Assembly: GCF_009727155.1 (NCBI RefSeq)
Contig: NZ_WNWM01000002.1
Span: 496,001-560,000 of the forward strand
Direction: 5' to 3'
Origin: Pseudoduganella dura
Lineage (GTDB): Bacteria; Pseudomonadota; Gammaproteobacteria; Burkholderiales; Burkholderiaceae_D
Length of the DNA: 64,000 nt
In this document: positions 9,647 through 18,754 of the stretch, in pieces
How positions within the stretch are numbered: the first letter of the stretch is position 1
How the letters are laid out: the number at the start of each line of letters is the position of its first letter
Made by a program: the position numbers and the translations under genes
The notes under the pieces: model-generated
What the model saw: only the letters and a program-made list of their open reading frames with translations
The model's database searches: none
Told to the model about the DNA's origin: nothing

Positions 9647-12375
9647 TGCGCGCCGCTACCATCGGGCGTTTCCGGCGCACCCTGCCCGCCATCGCCGTGC
9701 TGTGCAGCATGCTGCCGGCGGCCCCGGCCCATGCCTTCGGCGTGCCGTTCAAGGGCAACGAAGTCGAGGCCCGCGTGGGCGCCATGATCGACAACATGAG
9801 CCTGCAGCAGAAGTTCGAATTCATCCGCGTGAACGACGGCCACATGCTGCCGCTGCTGCCGTCGCAAGGCCTGGCGGGCACCACGGCCTACGACTCGTCG
9901 ATGGGCGTGCACGTCGGCCTCGGCACGTTCGGCACGCAATTCCCGTCGCAATCGGCGCTGGCGGCCACGTGGAGCATCAACCGCGCGCAGCAGTTCGGGC
10001 TGGCGATCGGCTACGAAACCCGCCAGGCCGGCGCCCAGCAGATGCTGTCGCCGGGCCTGAACATCTTCCGTACGCCGTACAACGGCCGCAATGCCGAGTA
10101 TGTCAGCGGCGAAGATCCGTTCCTGGGCGCGGTGTTCGGCCCCGCCATCACGAACGCGATCCAGGCCCAGGGCATCCAGGCCGCGGCCAAGCACTACGTG
10201 GCCAACGACCAGGAAGCCAACCGGCACCTGACGAACGTGACGGTGGATGAACGCACGCTGCGCGAAATCTACCTGCCCGGCTTCGAATCGACCGTCAAGA
10301 ACGCCAGCCCCGCTTCGGTGATGTGCGCGTTCAACAAGATCAACGGCGACTATGGCTGCGAAAGCCATCACCTGATCACCGAGGTGCTGAAGGGCGAATG
10401 GGGCTACCAGGGCTTCGTGATGAGCGATTTCAACTCGATCCACCACCCCCAGAAAGCCGCCTGGGCCGGCGCCGACCTCGACATGCCGAGCGCCCTGGCA
10501 TTCACGGACCAGACCATGTACGACCTGGTTTACAGCAACCAGGTGCCGATGGTGGTGCTGGACGACAAGGTGCGTCGCAACCTGCGCGCCATGGTCAGCT
10601 TCGGCTTCGACAAGGCGCTGCCGGTGCCGACGGCGCTGGACACGGCCTACGGCGATGCCGCCTCGCTGGCGGTCGCCCGCGAAGGCATCGTGCTGCTGCG
10701 TAACGACAGCGGCAAGGGCTCGATGCCGGTGCTGCCGCTGGCCGCCAATGCCCGCGTCGCCGTCATCGGCGACATGGCGCAACAGGAACCCGCTTCCCCG
10801 TTCGGCACCGCCTGGGCGCCGACCAACCGCCACATCTCGGAACTGAGCGGCCTGCAGCAGCTCAACGTGGACCCGGCCAACGTCACCTTCATCCCGGGGC
10901 TGTCGCTGAATCCGAAGGAAGCCGTGTGGTACCAGCCCGGTTCCACGGCGCAGGCGCTGAACCCCGGCCTGAAGGCCGAGTACTTCGCCAATACCCAGCT
11001 GGCCGGCTCGGCCGCCGTCACGCGCATCGAACCCGGCGTGGCATGGAATTTCATGACCGGCGCCAATGTGACGGCGAGCGGATCGACCTCGCTGTCCGGC
11101 TTCGCCGCCACGCCGGGCGCATTCTCGGCACGTTTCACCGGCACCATCAAGCCGACCGTGACCGGCGAGCAGGTGTTCAAGGTGCGCGCCGACGGCGCCT
11201 ACAAGCTGTGGGTCAACGACGAGCTGGTACTGTCCTCCGACGGCGCACCGATCGCGGGCGACGTCGTCAATGCCTACAGTGCTTCGGGCAAGACGGCGAA
11301 GCTGAAGGCCGGCTCGCTGTACACGGTGAAGCTGGAATACCGCCGCCTGTCGGGCGCCTACTTCCCGGTGCTGGGCAGCATCAACGGCATCCAGATGAGC
11401 TGGGCCTCGCTGGCCGCGCCGGACAGCCTGGCGAACTATGACGCGGTGGTTGTCGCCGTGGGCAAGAACGCCGAGTACGAAGGCGAAGGCGCCGACGTGG
11501 CCTTCGAGCTGCCGGAATACCAGTCGGAGCTGATCAGGAACGTGGCCAAGGTGAACTCGAACACGGTCGTGGTCGTGCATGGCGGCGGCCCGTCGGAAAT
11601 GGGCGGCTGGGCGAAGAAGACGGCGGCGGTGCTGCAAGCCTGGTACCCCGGCCAGTTCGGCGGCCAGGCCGTGGCGGAAATCCTGTACGGCACCGTCAAT
11701 CCATCGGGCAAGCTGCCGGTGACGATCGGCGGCGTCGCGGGCGACTACCCGACATCGGCCGGCTACGGCGCGATCGCGGACTACCAGCCATCGGGCAATT
11801 TCGCCGATGCGGCGACCAATCCGGCGAAGAAGACGCTGGCGTATTCGGAAGGCGTGTTCATGGGCTACCGGGGCTTCGACAAATCCGGCACCAAGCCGCT
11901 GTATCCGTTCGGCTTCGGTCTTTCGTACACCACGTTCGCCTACGGCAACCTGGCACTGTCGAGCAGCAAGCTGGCCGCCGGGGCCACCGTGAACGCCACG
12001 TTCACGCTGACCAACACGGGCACGAAGGCCGGCTATGAAGTCGCGCAGCTGTACGTGCGGCCCGCCACGGCGGCGGTGGCGCGGCCGAAACAGGAGCTGA
12101 AAGGCTTCGCCAAGGTGTTCCTGCAGGCGGGCGAGACCAAGACCGTGTCGATCCCGGTCGATGCACGCTCGCTGGCCTACTACACCACGGCCACGGGCGC
12201 CTGGCAGGTGGATGCCGGCAAGTACACGATCCATGTGGGCAGCTCTTCCGCCGATTTGCCGCAGAAGGCCGGGCTGACGGTGCAATCGGCGCTGCAGCTG
12301 TCGACCGCGTCGTCGAACCCGCTGCCGGCACCGGTGCAGGAAGCGGTGCAGGTCGCGGCCGGGCGCGCCTACTGA
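9643..12375 (+). CDS. Secreted GH3 beta-glucosidase with PA14 domain
   Basis: Exo-acting family 3 glycosidase of 910 residues that releases sugar from beta-glucosides or beta-xylosides in the periplasm or outside. Order: signal peptide (about 1-30, cut near AHA), GH3 TIM barrel with the nucleophile Asp262 in GFVMSDFN, the second alpha/beta sandwich split by an inserted PA14 domain (about 440-575, starting LKAEYFANTQLAG), and a C-terminal fibronectin-like domain (AQLYVRP). PA14 insertions cover the active site and bias GH3 enzymes to short oligosaccharides. It is coupled to the small gene upstream. A TetR gene follows on the same strand after 85 bases. Confidence 0.9.
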   Translation: MMRAATIGRFRRTLPAIAVLCSMLPAAPAHAFGVPFKGNEVEARVGAMIDNMSLQQKFEFIRVNDGHMLPLLPSQGLAGTTAYDSSMGVHVGLGTFGTQFPSQSALAATWSINRAQQFGLAIGYETRQAGAQQMLSPGLNIFRTPYNGRNAEYVSGEDPFLGAVFGPAITNAIQAQGIQAAAKHYVANDQEANRHLTNVTVDERTLREIYLPGFESTVKNASPASVMCAFNKINGDYGCESHHLITEVLKGEWGYQGFVMSDFNSIHHPQKAAWAGADLDMPSALAFTDQTMYDLVYSNQVPMVVLDDKVRRNLRAMVSFGFDKALPVPTALDTAYGDAASLAVAREGIVLLRNDSGKGSMPVLPLAANARVAVIGDMAQQEPASPFGTAWAPTNRHISELSGLQQLNVDPANVTFIPGLSLNPKEAVWYQPGSTAQALNPGLKAEYFANTQLAGSAAVTRIEPGVAWNFMTGANVTASGSTSLSGFAATPGAFSARFTGTIKPTVTGEQVFKVRADGAYKLWVNDELVLSSDGAPIAGDVVNAYSASGKTAKLKAGSLYTVKLEYRRLSGAYFPVLGSINGIQMSWASLAAPDSLANYDAVVVAVGKNAEYEGEGADVAFELPEYQSELIRNVAKVNSNTVVVVHGGGPSEMGGWAKKTAAVLQAWYPGQFGGQAVAEILYGTVNPSGKLPVTIGGVAGDYPTSAGYGAIADYQPSGNFADAATNPAKKTLAYSEGVFMGYRGFDKSGTKPLYPFGFGLSYTTFAYGNLALSSSKLAAGATVNATFTLTNTGTKAGYEVAQLYVRPATAAVARPKQELKGFAKVFLQAGETKTVSIPVDARSLAYYTTATGAWQVDAGKYTIHVGSSSADLPQKAGLTVQSALQLSTASSNPLPAPVQEAVQVAAGRAY

Positions 12376-12460
12376 CCACGGTGACATCGCGTGCCGCCGA
12401 ATCCGCACAAGCGCGGCGGCACGCAATATACTGCGGGGCTTACCCCATCCTGCGGTCACC

Positions 12461-13057
12461 ATGAGAAGAAAATCCGAAGAGCGGCGCCATCACATCATGC
12501 AGGTGGCGACCGCTACCTTTTCCGAACTCGGCGTGGAGAACACCACCATGTCCGAGATCGTTTCCCGCCTCGGCGGGTCCAAGTCCACGATCTACAGCTA
12601 CTTTCCCTCCAAGGACGAACTCGTGCAGGCCGTGCTTGCCCAGGCGGCGGAATTTCGCCTGCAGGATGCGTTCGCCGCGCTCGATCCGGCCCGACCGCTG
12701 GCGGCAACGCTGCGGCAGTTCGGCCGCGCCTACCTGGCGCAGCTGCTGACGCCCGAGATGCTGTCGGCCACGCGCATCGCCCAGCAGGACGGCGCGCGCA
12801 ACGGCAATGGCATGCGCTTCTACGACAAGGGCCCGCGCACCGGCTGGGCCATCGTGCAGGCCTATCTCGCGCACCACGCCGCGGCCGGCACGCTCGTCGC
12901 CGGCGACACGTGGGTGGCGGCGATGCACCTGAAAGGCCTGCTGCAGGGCGAGCTGCTCGATCGCGCGATGTTCGGCGAAGTGCCGGCGGAGCCCGCGATC
13001 CACGACGCCGCGGACCGTGCCGTCGAGGCGTTCCTGCGCGCCTACCTGGCCCGCTGA
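12461..13057 (+). CDS. TetR/AcrR-family regulator
   Basis: A 198-residue repressor with an N-terminal helix-turn-helix (NTTMSEIVSRLGGSKSTIYSYFPSKDEL, given here only as residues 27-54) and a C-terminal domain resembling the AefR group. It lies 85 bases after the GH3 glucosidase gene. Targets and ligand are unknown. It may control the GH3 operon or an unlinked transporter; neither is shown. Confidence 0.85.
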   Translation: MRRKSEERRHHIMQVATATFSELGVENTTMSEIVSRLGGSKSTIYSYFPSKDELVQAVLAQAAEFRLQDAFAALDPARPLAATLRQFGRAYLAQLLTPEMLSATRIAQQDGARNGNGMRFYDKGPRTGWAIVQAYLAHHAAAGTLVAGDTWVAAMHLKGLLQGELLDRAMFGEVPAEPAIHDAADRAVEAFLRAYLAR

Positions 13058-13142
13058 CACGCCGGCCTGCCCGGTCACATTGCCGTCATAATTTTGACTT
13101 ACGCTTGGATGACCCTGTGACTCATTGTTGAGGCAGATTGGC

Positions 13143-13394
13143 ATGAGCGGTCTCGCGTACGTACTCGACTTCACCGCCAGTACCACAGCCTGCGTGGCGG
13201 TAGGACTGCTGGTGAGCGCGGCCGCGTGGCTGCTGCGCGACGGGCTCAGGCTGGTCACGCACCTGCGCGCCGCGGACCGCCTGATCGCCGCCGGCATCCC
13301 CGAGCGCGATGCCCTGCGCCAGGCCGGGTGCCTGTTCTGGCAAACGCCCTGGTACCGGCGCATCTTCCGGCGCTACCCACGCCTGCGGGCCTGA
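13143..13394 (+). CDS. Small membrane-associated protein
   Basis: An 83-residue protein starting at the ATG 13143 with a GAGGC site seven bases upstream. It has one hydrophobic segment (about residues 12-32) followed by a basic amphipathic tail ending RRIFRRYPRLRA. It resembles no named family. Its job cannot be guessed from the neighbours, a TetR gene and an ArsC-like gene, each separated by more than 80 bases. Confidence 0.55.
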   Translation: MSGLAYVLDFTASTTACVAVGLLVSAAAWLLRDGLRLVTHLRAADRLIAAGIPERDALRQAGCLFWQTPWYRRIFRRYPRLRA

Positions 13395-13529
13395 CGCCGC
13401 GACAGCGCCGCGTGCCATGTCATCACCCCGTCAAGATCCTCCGTTACCGTGGGCGATGCTTTATTGCCGGCGAAGCGCGGCAGATCGCTGCCATATCCAG
13501 GATGGCCGGCCAGTTCAGATGGAGTTCAG

Positions 13530-14030
13530 ATGGAAGAAAAGGTTTATAACGTGCTGTTCCTCGGCACGGGCAACGCCGCGCGCAGCGTGATGGCCGAGGC
13601 GCTGGTGTCCACGATGGGCAACGGCAGGTTCCGCGGATTTTCGGCAGGCAGCAATCCGGCCGGCGCCGTCGATCCGCTGGCGCTCGAACAGATCGCGCCG
13701 ACCGGCTACCCGGCCGGCGCGCTGCGCAGCAAAAGCTGGGACGAGTTCGCCGCACCCGGCGCGCCGCTGATGGATTTCATCATCACGGTCTGCGACGAGG
13801 CGGCCGGCGAGGCCTGCCCGTACTGGCCCGGCCATCCGCTCACGGCGCACTGGAGCATCGAAAATCCCGCCGCGTTCGGCGATACCGCGAACGACCGGCG
13901 CGCCGCGTTCCACCGGGCGTTCTACGCGATCCGCGCGCACCTGAACATCTTCGTGAGCCTGCCGCTGCACATGCTCGAGAAACATGCCCTGCACCACGAA
14001 GTGATGGCCATCGGCCGGACGATCGCCTGA
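13530..14030 (+). CDS. ArsC-like low-molecular-weight phosphatase-fold protein lacking the catalytic Cys
   Basis: A 166-residue protein matching the glutaredoxin/thioredoxin-independent ArsC relatives with the LMW-phosphatase fold. The normal P-loop VLFLCTGNSARS reads VLFLGTGNAARS here: the nucleophile Cys is Gly12 (GGC). The rest is well kept, including TVCDEAAGEACPYWPGHP with its Asp and the following TAHW. Loss of the nucleophile should abolish arsenate reductase or phosphatase turnover. It may bind an anion or a partner protein. No other ars gene is nearby. Confidence 0.75.
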   Translation: MEEKVYNVLFLGTGNAARSVMAEALVSTMGNGRFRGFSAGSNPAGAVDPLALEQIAPTGYPAGALRSKSWDEFAAPGAPLMDFIITVCDEAAGEACPYWPGHPLTAHWSIENPAAFGDTANDRRAAFHRAFYAIRAHLNIFVSLPLHMLEKHALHHEVMAIGRTIA

Positions 14031-14064
14031 CCGTCACCGAAGCCGGCGCCTCCCGGCGTTTTCG

Positions 14065-14352
14065 TCAGACGAGATTCACGGCCAGCACGAAGGAAATCTT
14101 GCCAATGTCGGCGCCGTGCTTCTCGACGGCCACCGAACGCAGCACCGGGATCACCAGCGAGGTGCCGGCTTCGTAGACTTCGCCATAATTGAGCAGATAG
14201 CGAAGTTCGGTTTCCGCCACCTGGAAGGGTTCGACCGAATAAGGCACGTCGGCGGCGACACACCCCGCCGACACCAGTCTTTGCATTACCCGCCTGCACG
14301 CCTCATCCACCGGCGCGTCTGCCACTGCCACATCTAATACCATGTTTCCCAC
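14065..14352 (-). CDS. Conserved-looking small protein of unknown function
   Basis: About 95 residues, rich in Val and Ala, ending GKISFVLAVNLV. The GTG at 14352 is preferred because GAGGAAG lies about seven bases upstream; an ATG at 14343 is the alternative. No motif or signal peptide is recognised. It is alone on its strand, with the ArsC-like gene converging on it from the left. Confidence 0.5.
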   Translation of the reverse strand: MGNMVLDVAVADAPVDEACRRVMQRLVSAGCVAADVPYSVEPFQVAETELRYLLNYGEVYEAGTSLVIPVLRSVAVEKHGADIGKISFVLAVNLV

Positions 14353-14599
14353 TTTTGACTTCCTCCTCAGCGAGCGACCCGGACCGGGCACACCAACGTA
14401 CGGGCTTTTGCCGCGCACGACTTTCGAACAACCATGACCCGGATGAGCGATGGTGATAGCGATATCAGTGCTGCATTTGGAGCTTTATTGGAGGACTCGA
14501 AGTGTGACAGATTTATGACAAATTGTAAATATTGCCCGGGTAGCCGCCGATCGGCCTTGCAGGTTCGGCAGCGCCCTCCGGGTCATGCCGTTACGGCGT

Positions 14600-16192
14600 T
14601 CAGGCCGTTGACGCAACCAGTGCCGAACCCGGCGTCCCCAGCCGGAATTGCTGCATCAATCCGCTGAGGACTTCGGACTGCCGGCGCAGCGATTCCGATG
14701 CGGCCGCCACCTGTTCCACCAGGGCCGCGTTGTTCTGCGTATCCGATTCGAGATCGGCGACCGCGCCGTTGATCTGCGCGATGCCCTCGTTCTGCGCATG
14801 CGAGGCCGTGCCGATGCGCGCCATCACGCCGCTGACGCCGCCTACGCGCTCGACCATGCCCGTCATGGTGGCCTCGGCGCCGCTGGCCAGCGCCGCGCCC
14901 TGCGCGATCGTTTCCACCGATTGCGTGATCAGCGCCTTGATCTCGCGCGCGGCCGTTGCCGAGCGTTGCGCCAGCGCCCTCACCTCGGCGGCCACGACCG
15001 CGAAGCCGCGCCCCTGTTCGCCGGCACGGGCCGCCTCGACCGCGGCGTTCAGCGCCAGGATGTTGGTCTGGAAAGCGATGCCGTCGATGACGGCGATGAT
15101 GTCGACGATCTTCGCGGCCGACTGGCTGATGCCATCCATCGTGGCGGTCACCCTTGCAATCGCGCTGCCGCCCTGCGCCGCCACGTCCGCCGCGCCATGC
15201 GCCAGCGCGGCGGCATGCACGGCCTGTTCGCTGTTGGTGCGCACCGTGGCCGTGAGCTGGTCCAGTGCCGCCGCCGTTTCCTCGAGCGTGGCGGCCTGGT
15301 TCTCCGTGCGGCGGGACAGGTCGAGATTGCCGTGCGCGACTTCGGCCGATGCCACGTCGATGGCCGCGGCCGCATCGCGCACGCCGCTGACGGTATGCGC
15401 CAGCTTGCCTGCCATGCCGCTCAGCGCATCGAGCAGCCGGCCCAGTTCGTCCTGCCGGCCATGCCGCAGCGTCGCGGTCAGGTCGCCGTCCGCCGTGCGC
15501 CCGGCGAATACCAGCGCATCGCGCAGGGGCCGCACGATGCTGCGGGTGAGCATCAGCGCCAGTACCGCGCCGGCCGCCAGCGCAAGCAGCCCCATCCCGG
15601 CCAGCAGGGTACGCATCCACGTGAACGTGGCACGCGAATCGTCGGACAGCTGCTTTGCCGAAGCTGCCTGGTAGTCGAGCAAGGCATCCAGCGCGCGCAG
15701 ATACTCCTTCAGGCGCGGCTCCAGCGACGCGGCGACGAGTTCCTCCACCTGCTGCACCCGGCCCATGTCCTTCTGCTTGAACACCTCGTCGCGCGCGGCG
15801 CGATACAGCTGCTGCCGGCGCAGCACGGCGGAGACCAGCGGCCGGTGTGCCGGATCGGCATCGTCATCGCCATCGAAGCGCGCCAGTTGGTCCTGCAGGC
15901 GCCGGGACGTCTTTTCGCCCTCGGCCAGTTGTCGCATGAAGAGATCGGCCACTTCCAGGCTGTCGCTGTGCGCGATCGACGAGGCCCGCAGCGCATTGAG
16001 CTGCTCGTTGCCGCGCAATTCGATGGTGATGCGCTGGCGGGCCAGCTTGTCCTCGGCGAGTTCCTCGGCGTTGGCCGCCACGCTTTGCAGCGACCACAGC
16101 GACGTTGCGGTAACGATTGCCAGCATGGCCAGGATCAGGGAGAACGCGGCGACAACGCGCGCGCCGGTGCGCTGGCGGAGGAGATTGAGCAT
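14600..16192 (-). CDS. Methyl-accepting chemotaxis protein
   Basis: Inner-membrane chemoreceptor of about 530 residues. Transmembrane helix one (about 11-31), a four-helix-bundle periplasmic sensor domain, transmembrane helix two near 190-210, a HAMP domain, then the cytoplasmic signalling hairpin with the invariant tip [20 protein letters not shown]. This tip binds CheA and CheW. The ATG at 16192 starts the membrane anchor; the longer frame upstream lacks membrane character. The ligand is unknown. A second receptor of the same type lies at 20204-21778. Confidence 0.9.
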   Translation of the reverse strand: MLNLLRQRTGARVVAAFSLILAMLAIVTATSLWSLQSVAANAEELAEDKLARQRITIELRGNEQLNALRASSIAHSDSLEVADLFMRQLAEGEKTSRRLQDQLARFDGDDDADPAHRPLVSAVLRRQQLYRAARDEVFKQKDMGRVQQVEELVAASLEPRLKEYLRALDALLDYQAASAKQLSDDSRATFTWMRTLLAGMGLLALAAGAVLALMLTRSIVRPLRDALVFAGRTADGDLTATLRHGRQDELGRLLDALSGMAGKLAHTVSGVRDAAAAIDVASAEVAHGNLDLSRRTENQAATLEETAAALDQLTATVRTNSEQAVHAAALAHGAADVAAQGGSAIARVTATMDGISQSAAKIVDIIAVIDGIAFQTNILALNAAVEAARAGEQGRGFAVVAAEVRALAQRSATAAREIKALITQSVETIAQGAALASGAEATMTGMVERVGGVSGVMARIGTASHAQNEGIAQINGAVADLESDTQNNAALVEQVAAASESLRRQSEVLSGLMQQFRLGTPGSALVASTA

Positions 16193-16519
16193 GGTTGGAT
16201 CGGTCTGGTTGGATCGCAAAGCCGGCCTGGGCCCGCGACCGGGTCGGAAAAACATGAAAAGCACCGTGACAGTACTTTCATTGCCACAAAACAATACGCC
16301 GGATTATAGGAACCGTTTATTACAGCCGGATGACTTTCAATTCTTTCTTGAAACGTATTTTTCTTCGCACATACGCACTGTTGTGCCAAAAAACGACCAT
16401 TACGACGAACTTGGTACGGTTGAAAACGTTGGCTTGTATAGTAAAATCGAGGGCGTACCAACTGTCGTTCCCCACGCTTTACCATCCTCACGCCTGAATT
16501 CACTGACGAAGGAGCCCCC
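16193..16519. other. Intergenic region, AT-rich before the small gene
   Basis: No gene is seen in these 327 bases. The part from about 16300 to 16480 is distinctly AT-rich compared with its surroundings and contains TATAGT (16437-16442) and several A/T runs, so it probably holds the promoter of the small gene at 16520 and perhaps the one of the leftward chemoreceptor. Confidence 0.4.
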
Positions 16520-16771
16520 ATGAATACCCTGAACACCGGCCGCCGCGGAACCGATCTTGCCAACCCCGCCCATGCCTGGATCACCACCGACACCGTACGC
16601 GAAGGCATCCTGCTGCAGCACACCTCCAACACCGTTACAGCCGTCGAGTTCCTGATGGCGCGCGGCATCGACAACGCGATCATCCGGCGCGTACTCAACG
16701 GTGCGGGCCTGCGCCGGGACGACGCGGAGGCGCTCGCCGCGGTGCGCGACGCGAAGGCGGTGGCATACTGA
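16520..16771 (+). CDS. Small protein of unknown function
   Basis: An 83-residue cytoplasmic protein with a strong GAAGGAG site. No signal or membrane segment. The central part (residues 27-75) looks like a compact helical domain with the recurring pattern EFLMARGIDNAIIRRVLNG. It stands alone behind a long AT-rich leader, which usually means independent regulation. No family is recognised. Confidence 0.6.
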   Translation: MNTLNTGRRGTDLANPAHAWITTDTVREGILLQHTSNTVTAVEFLMARGIDNAIIRRVLNGAGLRRDDAEALAAVRDAKAVAY

Positions 16772-17137
16772 CGAAACGAGCCGCGCGCATGCCCGTGCCG
16801 CGGTAGCATTCCTTGCAGTCCGATCCCGCACGCGGTGCGGGTCCCTCGCCCGCCCCGGCACTGCCGGGAATCGCCCTCGCGGCATACGGCCCGCTTTTCC
16901 ACCGTCCTCTCAAAGTTCACTGCCTCGATGCACGCTGCCGTTCGTCCGGCCGCTGCCCCGCCGTGCCCACACGACATGGTTCCACAATGCCGCACTTCGT
17001 ACAAACGTTTTATCTAATGCGAAATTTATGAATTTGATACCCTCTTTCGCATAAAGCATTCGTACAGTCGTCATAATCCAGTCATAAATCGCCGGTACGA
17101 TCGCGGCTTCCTCATACCGACATCCATAAAGGAAGCC
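16772..17137. other. Intergenic region before the surE-like gene
   Basis: No credible gene in 366 bases. The last 130 bases are AT-rich and include an inverted pair ATGCGAAA (17017-17024) and TTTCGCAT (17045-17052) separated by 20 bases, which could be an operator or an RNA hairpin for the surE-like gene. Confidence 0.35.
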
Positions 17138-18088
17138 ATGAACTACCGACTGGCCATCGCGGCCGGGCTGGGCATCTGCGCCAGCCCCGCCTTCGCACTG
17201 AACATCGTCCTCGCCAACGACGACGGACTCACCAGCAACCTGAAGGCGCTGCATGACGAACTGACGGCGGCCGGGCATTCGGTCATCGTGTCGGTGCCAT
17301 GCACCGGCCAGAGCGGGCGCAGTTCCGCCATCGTCATGTACAGCACGACGACCATCGTGGCCGACAACGACAGGACGCAGATCGAAGCGGAAGGCGGCTG
17401 CCACAACGGCGCCGCGCCGCTGGGTGCGCCGGCGGTCGGCCCGTTCACCAAGGCCGGCTACACGGGCGGCGATTTCAACTATGTGCACGGCACGCCCGTG
17501 ATGGCCACCATGTACGGCCTGGACGTGCTGGCGGCGGCGCGCTGGGGCAAGGCGCCGGACCTGGTGCTCTCCGGCCCCAACGAAGGCCAGAACGTGGGCA
17601 AGCTGGTCATCAACTCCGGCACGATCGGCAACGCCCAGTTCGCGGCCGGGCGCGGCATTCCGGCGATCGCGCTGAGCGCCGGCACCGATACTGTCGACAA
17701 CACGGGCCTGGCCAATGCACGCTCGCGCATCGTCGCGCAACTGACCACGAAGCTGATCGCAGCGCTGCAGGCGAAGGCCGGCAGTGCCGCGCTGCTGCCG
17801 GCCGGCGTGGCGCTGAACGTGAACTTCCCGGATGCCCCGGCCGCCAACGCCGGCTGGGCTTTCGCACGCCAGGGCACGTACGATACGTACAACCTGAAGT
17901 TCAACAAGGCCGCGCCATGGGGCCTGTCGGGCTCGGCGCCCGCCGCGGCGACCGCCGACCAGGCCGAGGATGAAGCCCTGGTCTACAAGACCAGGGTTGC
18001 CGTCAGCGCCATGCAGGTGGGCTACGAGCAGCGCCCGGCCGGCCAGCAATGGCTGCGCCTGCGCCTGCGCGACCTGTTCACCCAATGA
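17138..18088 (+). CDS. Exported SurE-like nucleotidase/acid phosphatase
   Basis: A 316-residue protein of the SurE survival-protein family, metal-dependent phosphatases that act on nucleoside monophosphates. The signature NIVLANDDG follows directly after a cleavable signal (MNYRLAIAAGLGICASPAFA), so unlike Escherichia coli SurE this one is exported. The SGPNEGQNVG loop and VHGTPVMA segment are also kept. It overlaps the following lipoprotein gene by four bases. The pair may recover phosphate or nucleosides outside the cytoplasm. Confidence 0.85.
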   Translation: MNYRLAIAAGLGICASPAFALNIVLANDDGLTSNLKALHDELTAAGHSVIVSVPCTGQSGRSSAIVMYSTTTIVADNDRTQIEAEGGCHNGAAPLGAPAVGPFTKAGYTGGDFNYVHGTPVMATMYGLDVLAAARWGKAPDLVLSGPNEGQNVGKLVINSGTIGNAQFAAGRGIPAIALSAGTDTVDNTGLANARSRIVAQLTTKLIAALQAKAGSAALLPAGVALNVNFPDAPAANAGWAFARQGTYDTYNLKFNKAAPWGLSGSAPAAATADQAEDEALVYKTRVAVSAMQVGYEQRPAGQQWLRLRLRDLFTQ

Positions 18089-18729
18089 GCCGCGCCATGC
18101 AGCGCATTTCCGGCACCTGCGCCGCCGCCGCCCTGCTGCTGCTCGCCGCCTGCGGCAGCAGCGAACATGACACGCCTTCGATCGACGTGACCGAACTGCC
18201 TGCCGGCACTTACGCCGTCAGCACGGGCGACGCCGCCACCCCCACCGCCGGCAAGTACTACGCGGCGGCGGACGGCAGCCGCCTGCTGGTGCTGAACGAC
18301 AGCGCCCAGCAAGCGGCCGCCCTCTACTGGCGGGAGGGGAACGGCGGGTGGCAGTCGGCTGCCGCCGCAACACAGGATGTGAAGGTGGAGCTGCTGAGCA
18401 GCAGTGCAGCGCCGTCGAACGTGCTTAATGCCACGTCGGTTGCCGGGAGCTACGCTGTGCGGCTGGCCTCGGGCGGCGTAGCCGCGTTTGCCGTGAATGC
18501 CAGTGGCGATATCGTGGCGGGCAGCACGACCTGCAAGCTGAGCGGCAAGCTGGCCACGGCCACGTTGCCCAATGCCCTGAAGCTGACGCTGGCAACCACC
18601 GGCTGCGGCAACCTGCCCGCCCGGGCGGACGGCTACCTGGTGGTCGACGGCGATTATTCGCCGGCGGGGTTCCGCCTGGTTGCCAGCGGCGGTGCCACGC
18701 TGGTTGACCTGTGGGCTTACCCGGAGTAA
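18085..18729 (+). CDS. Lipoprotein
   Basis: A 214-residue lipoprotein. The start at 18085 forms ATGA with the surE stop. The lipobox LLLAAC places the lipidated Cys at about residue 23. The mature part is Ala/Ser/Thr-rich, likely beta-structured, with a Cys pair (TTCKL and TTGCGN) that may form a disulphide. No family is recognised. Coupling to the exported SurE-like protein suggests a shared envelope role. Confidence 0.7.
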   Translation: MSRAMQRISGTCAAAALLLLAACGSSEHDTPSIDVTELPAGTYAVSTGDAATPTAGKYYAAADGSRLLVLNDSAQQAAALYWREGNGGWQSAAAATQDVKVELLSSSAAPSNVLNATSVAGSYAVRLASGGVAAFAVNASGDIVAGSTTCKLSGKLATATLPNALKLTLATTGCGNLPARADGYLVVDGDYSPAGFRLVASGGATLVDLWAYPE

Positions 18730-18754
18730 TGCTGCCGGCGGGGCCGCGGAAGCG

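Noticed and set aside
9517..12462. A 981-codon minus-strand frame opposite the GH3 gene
   Set aside because: Antisense shadow; composition dominated by Arg, His, Val and Gly, no domain, while the plus strand has a complete GH3 enzyme.
14583..15620. Second frame inside the chemoreceptor gene
   Set aside because: Shadow of the receptor gene, low-complexity Gly/Arg-rich.
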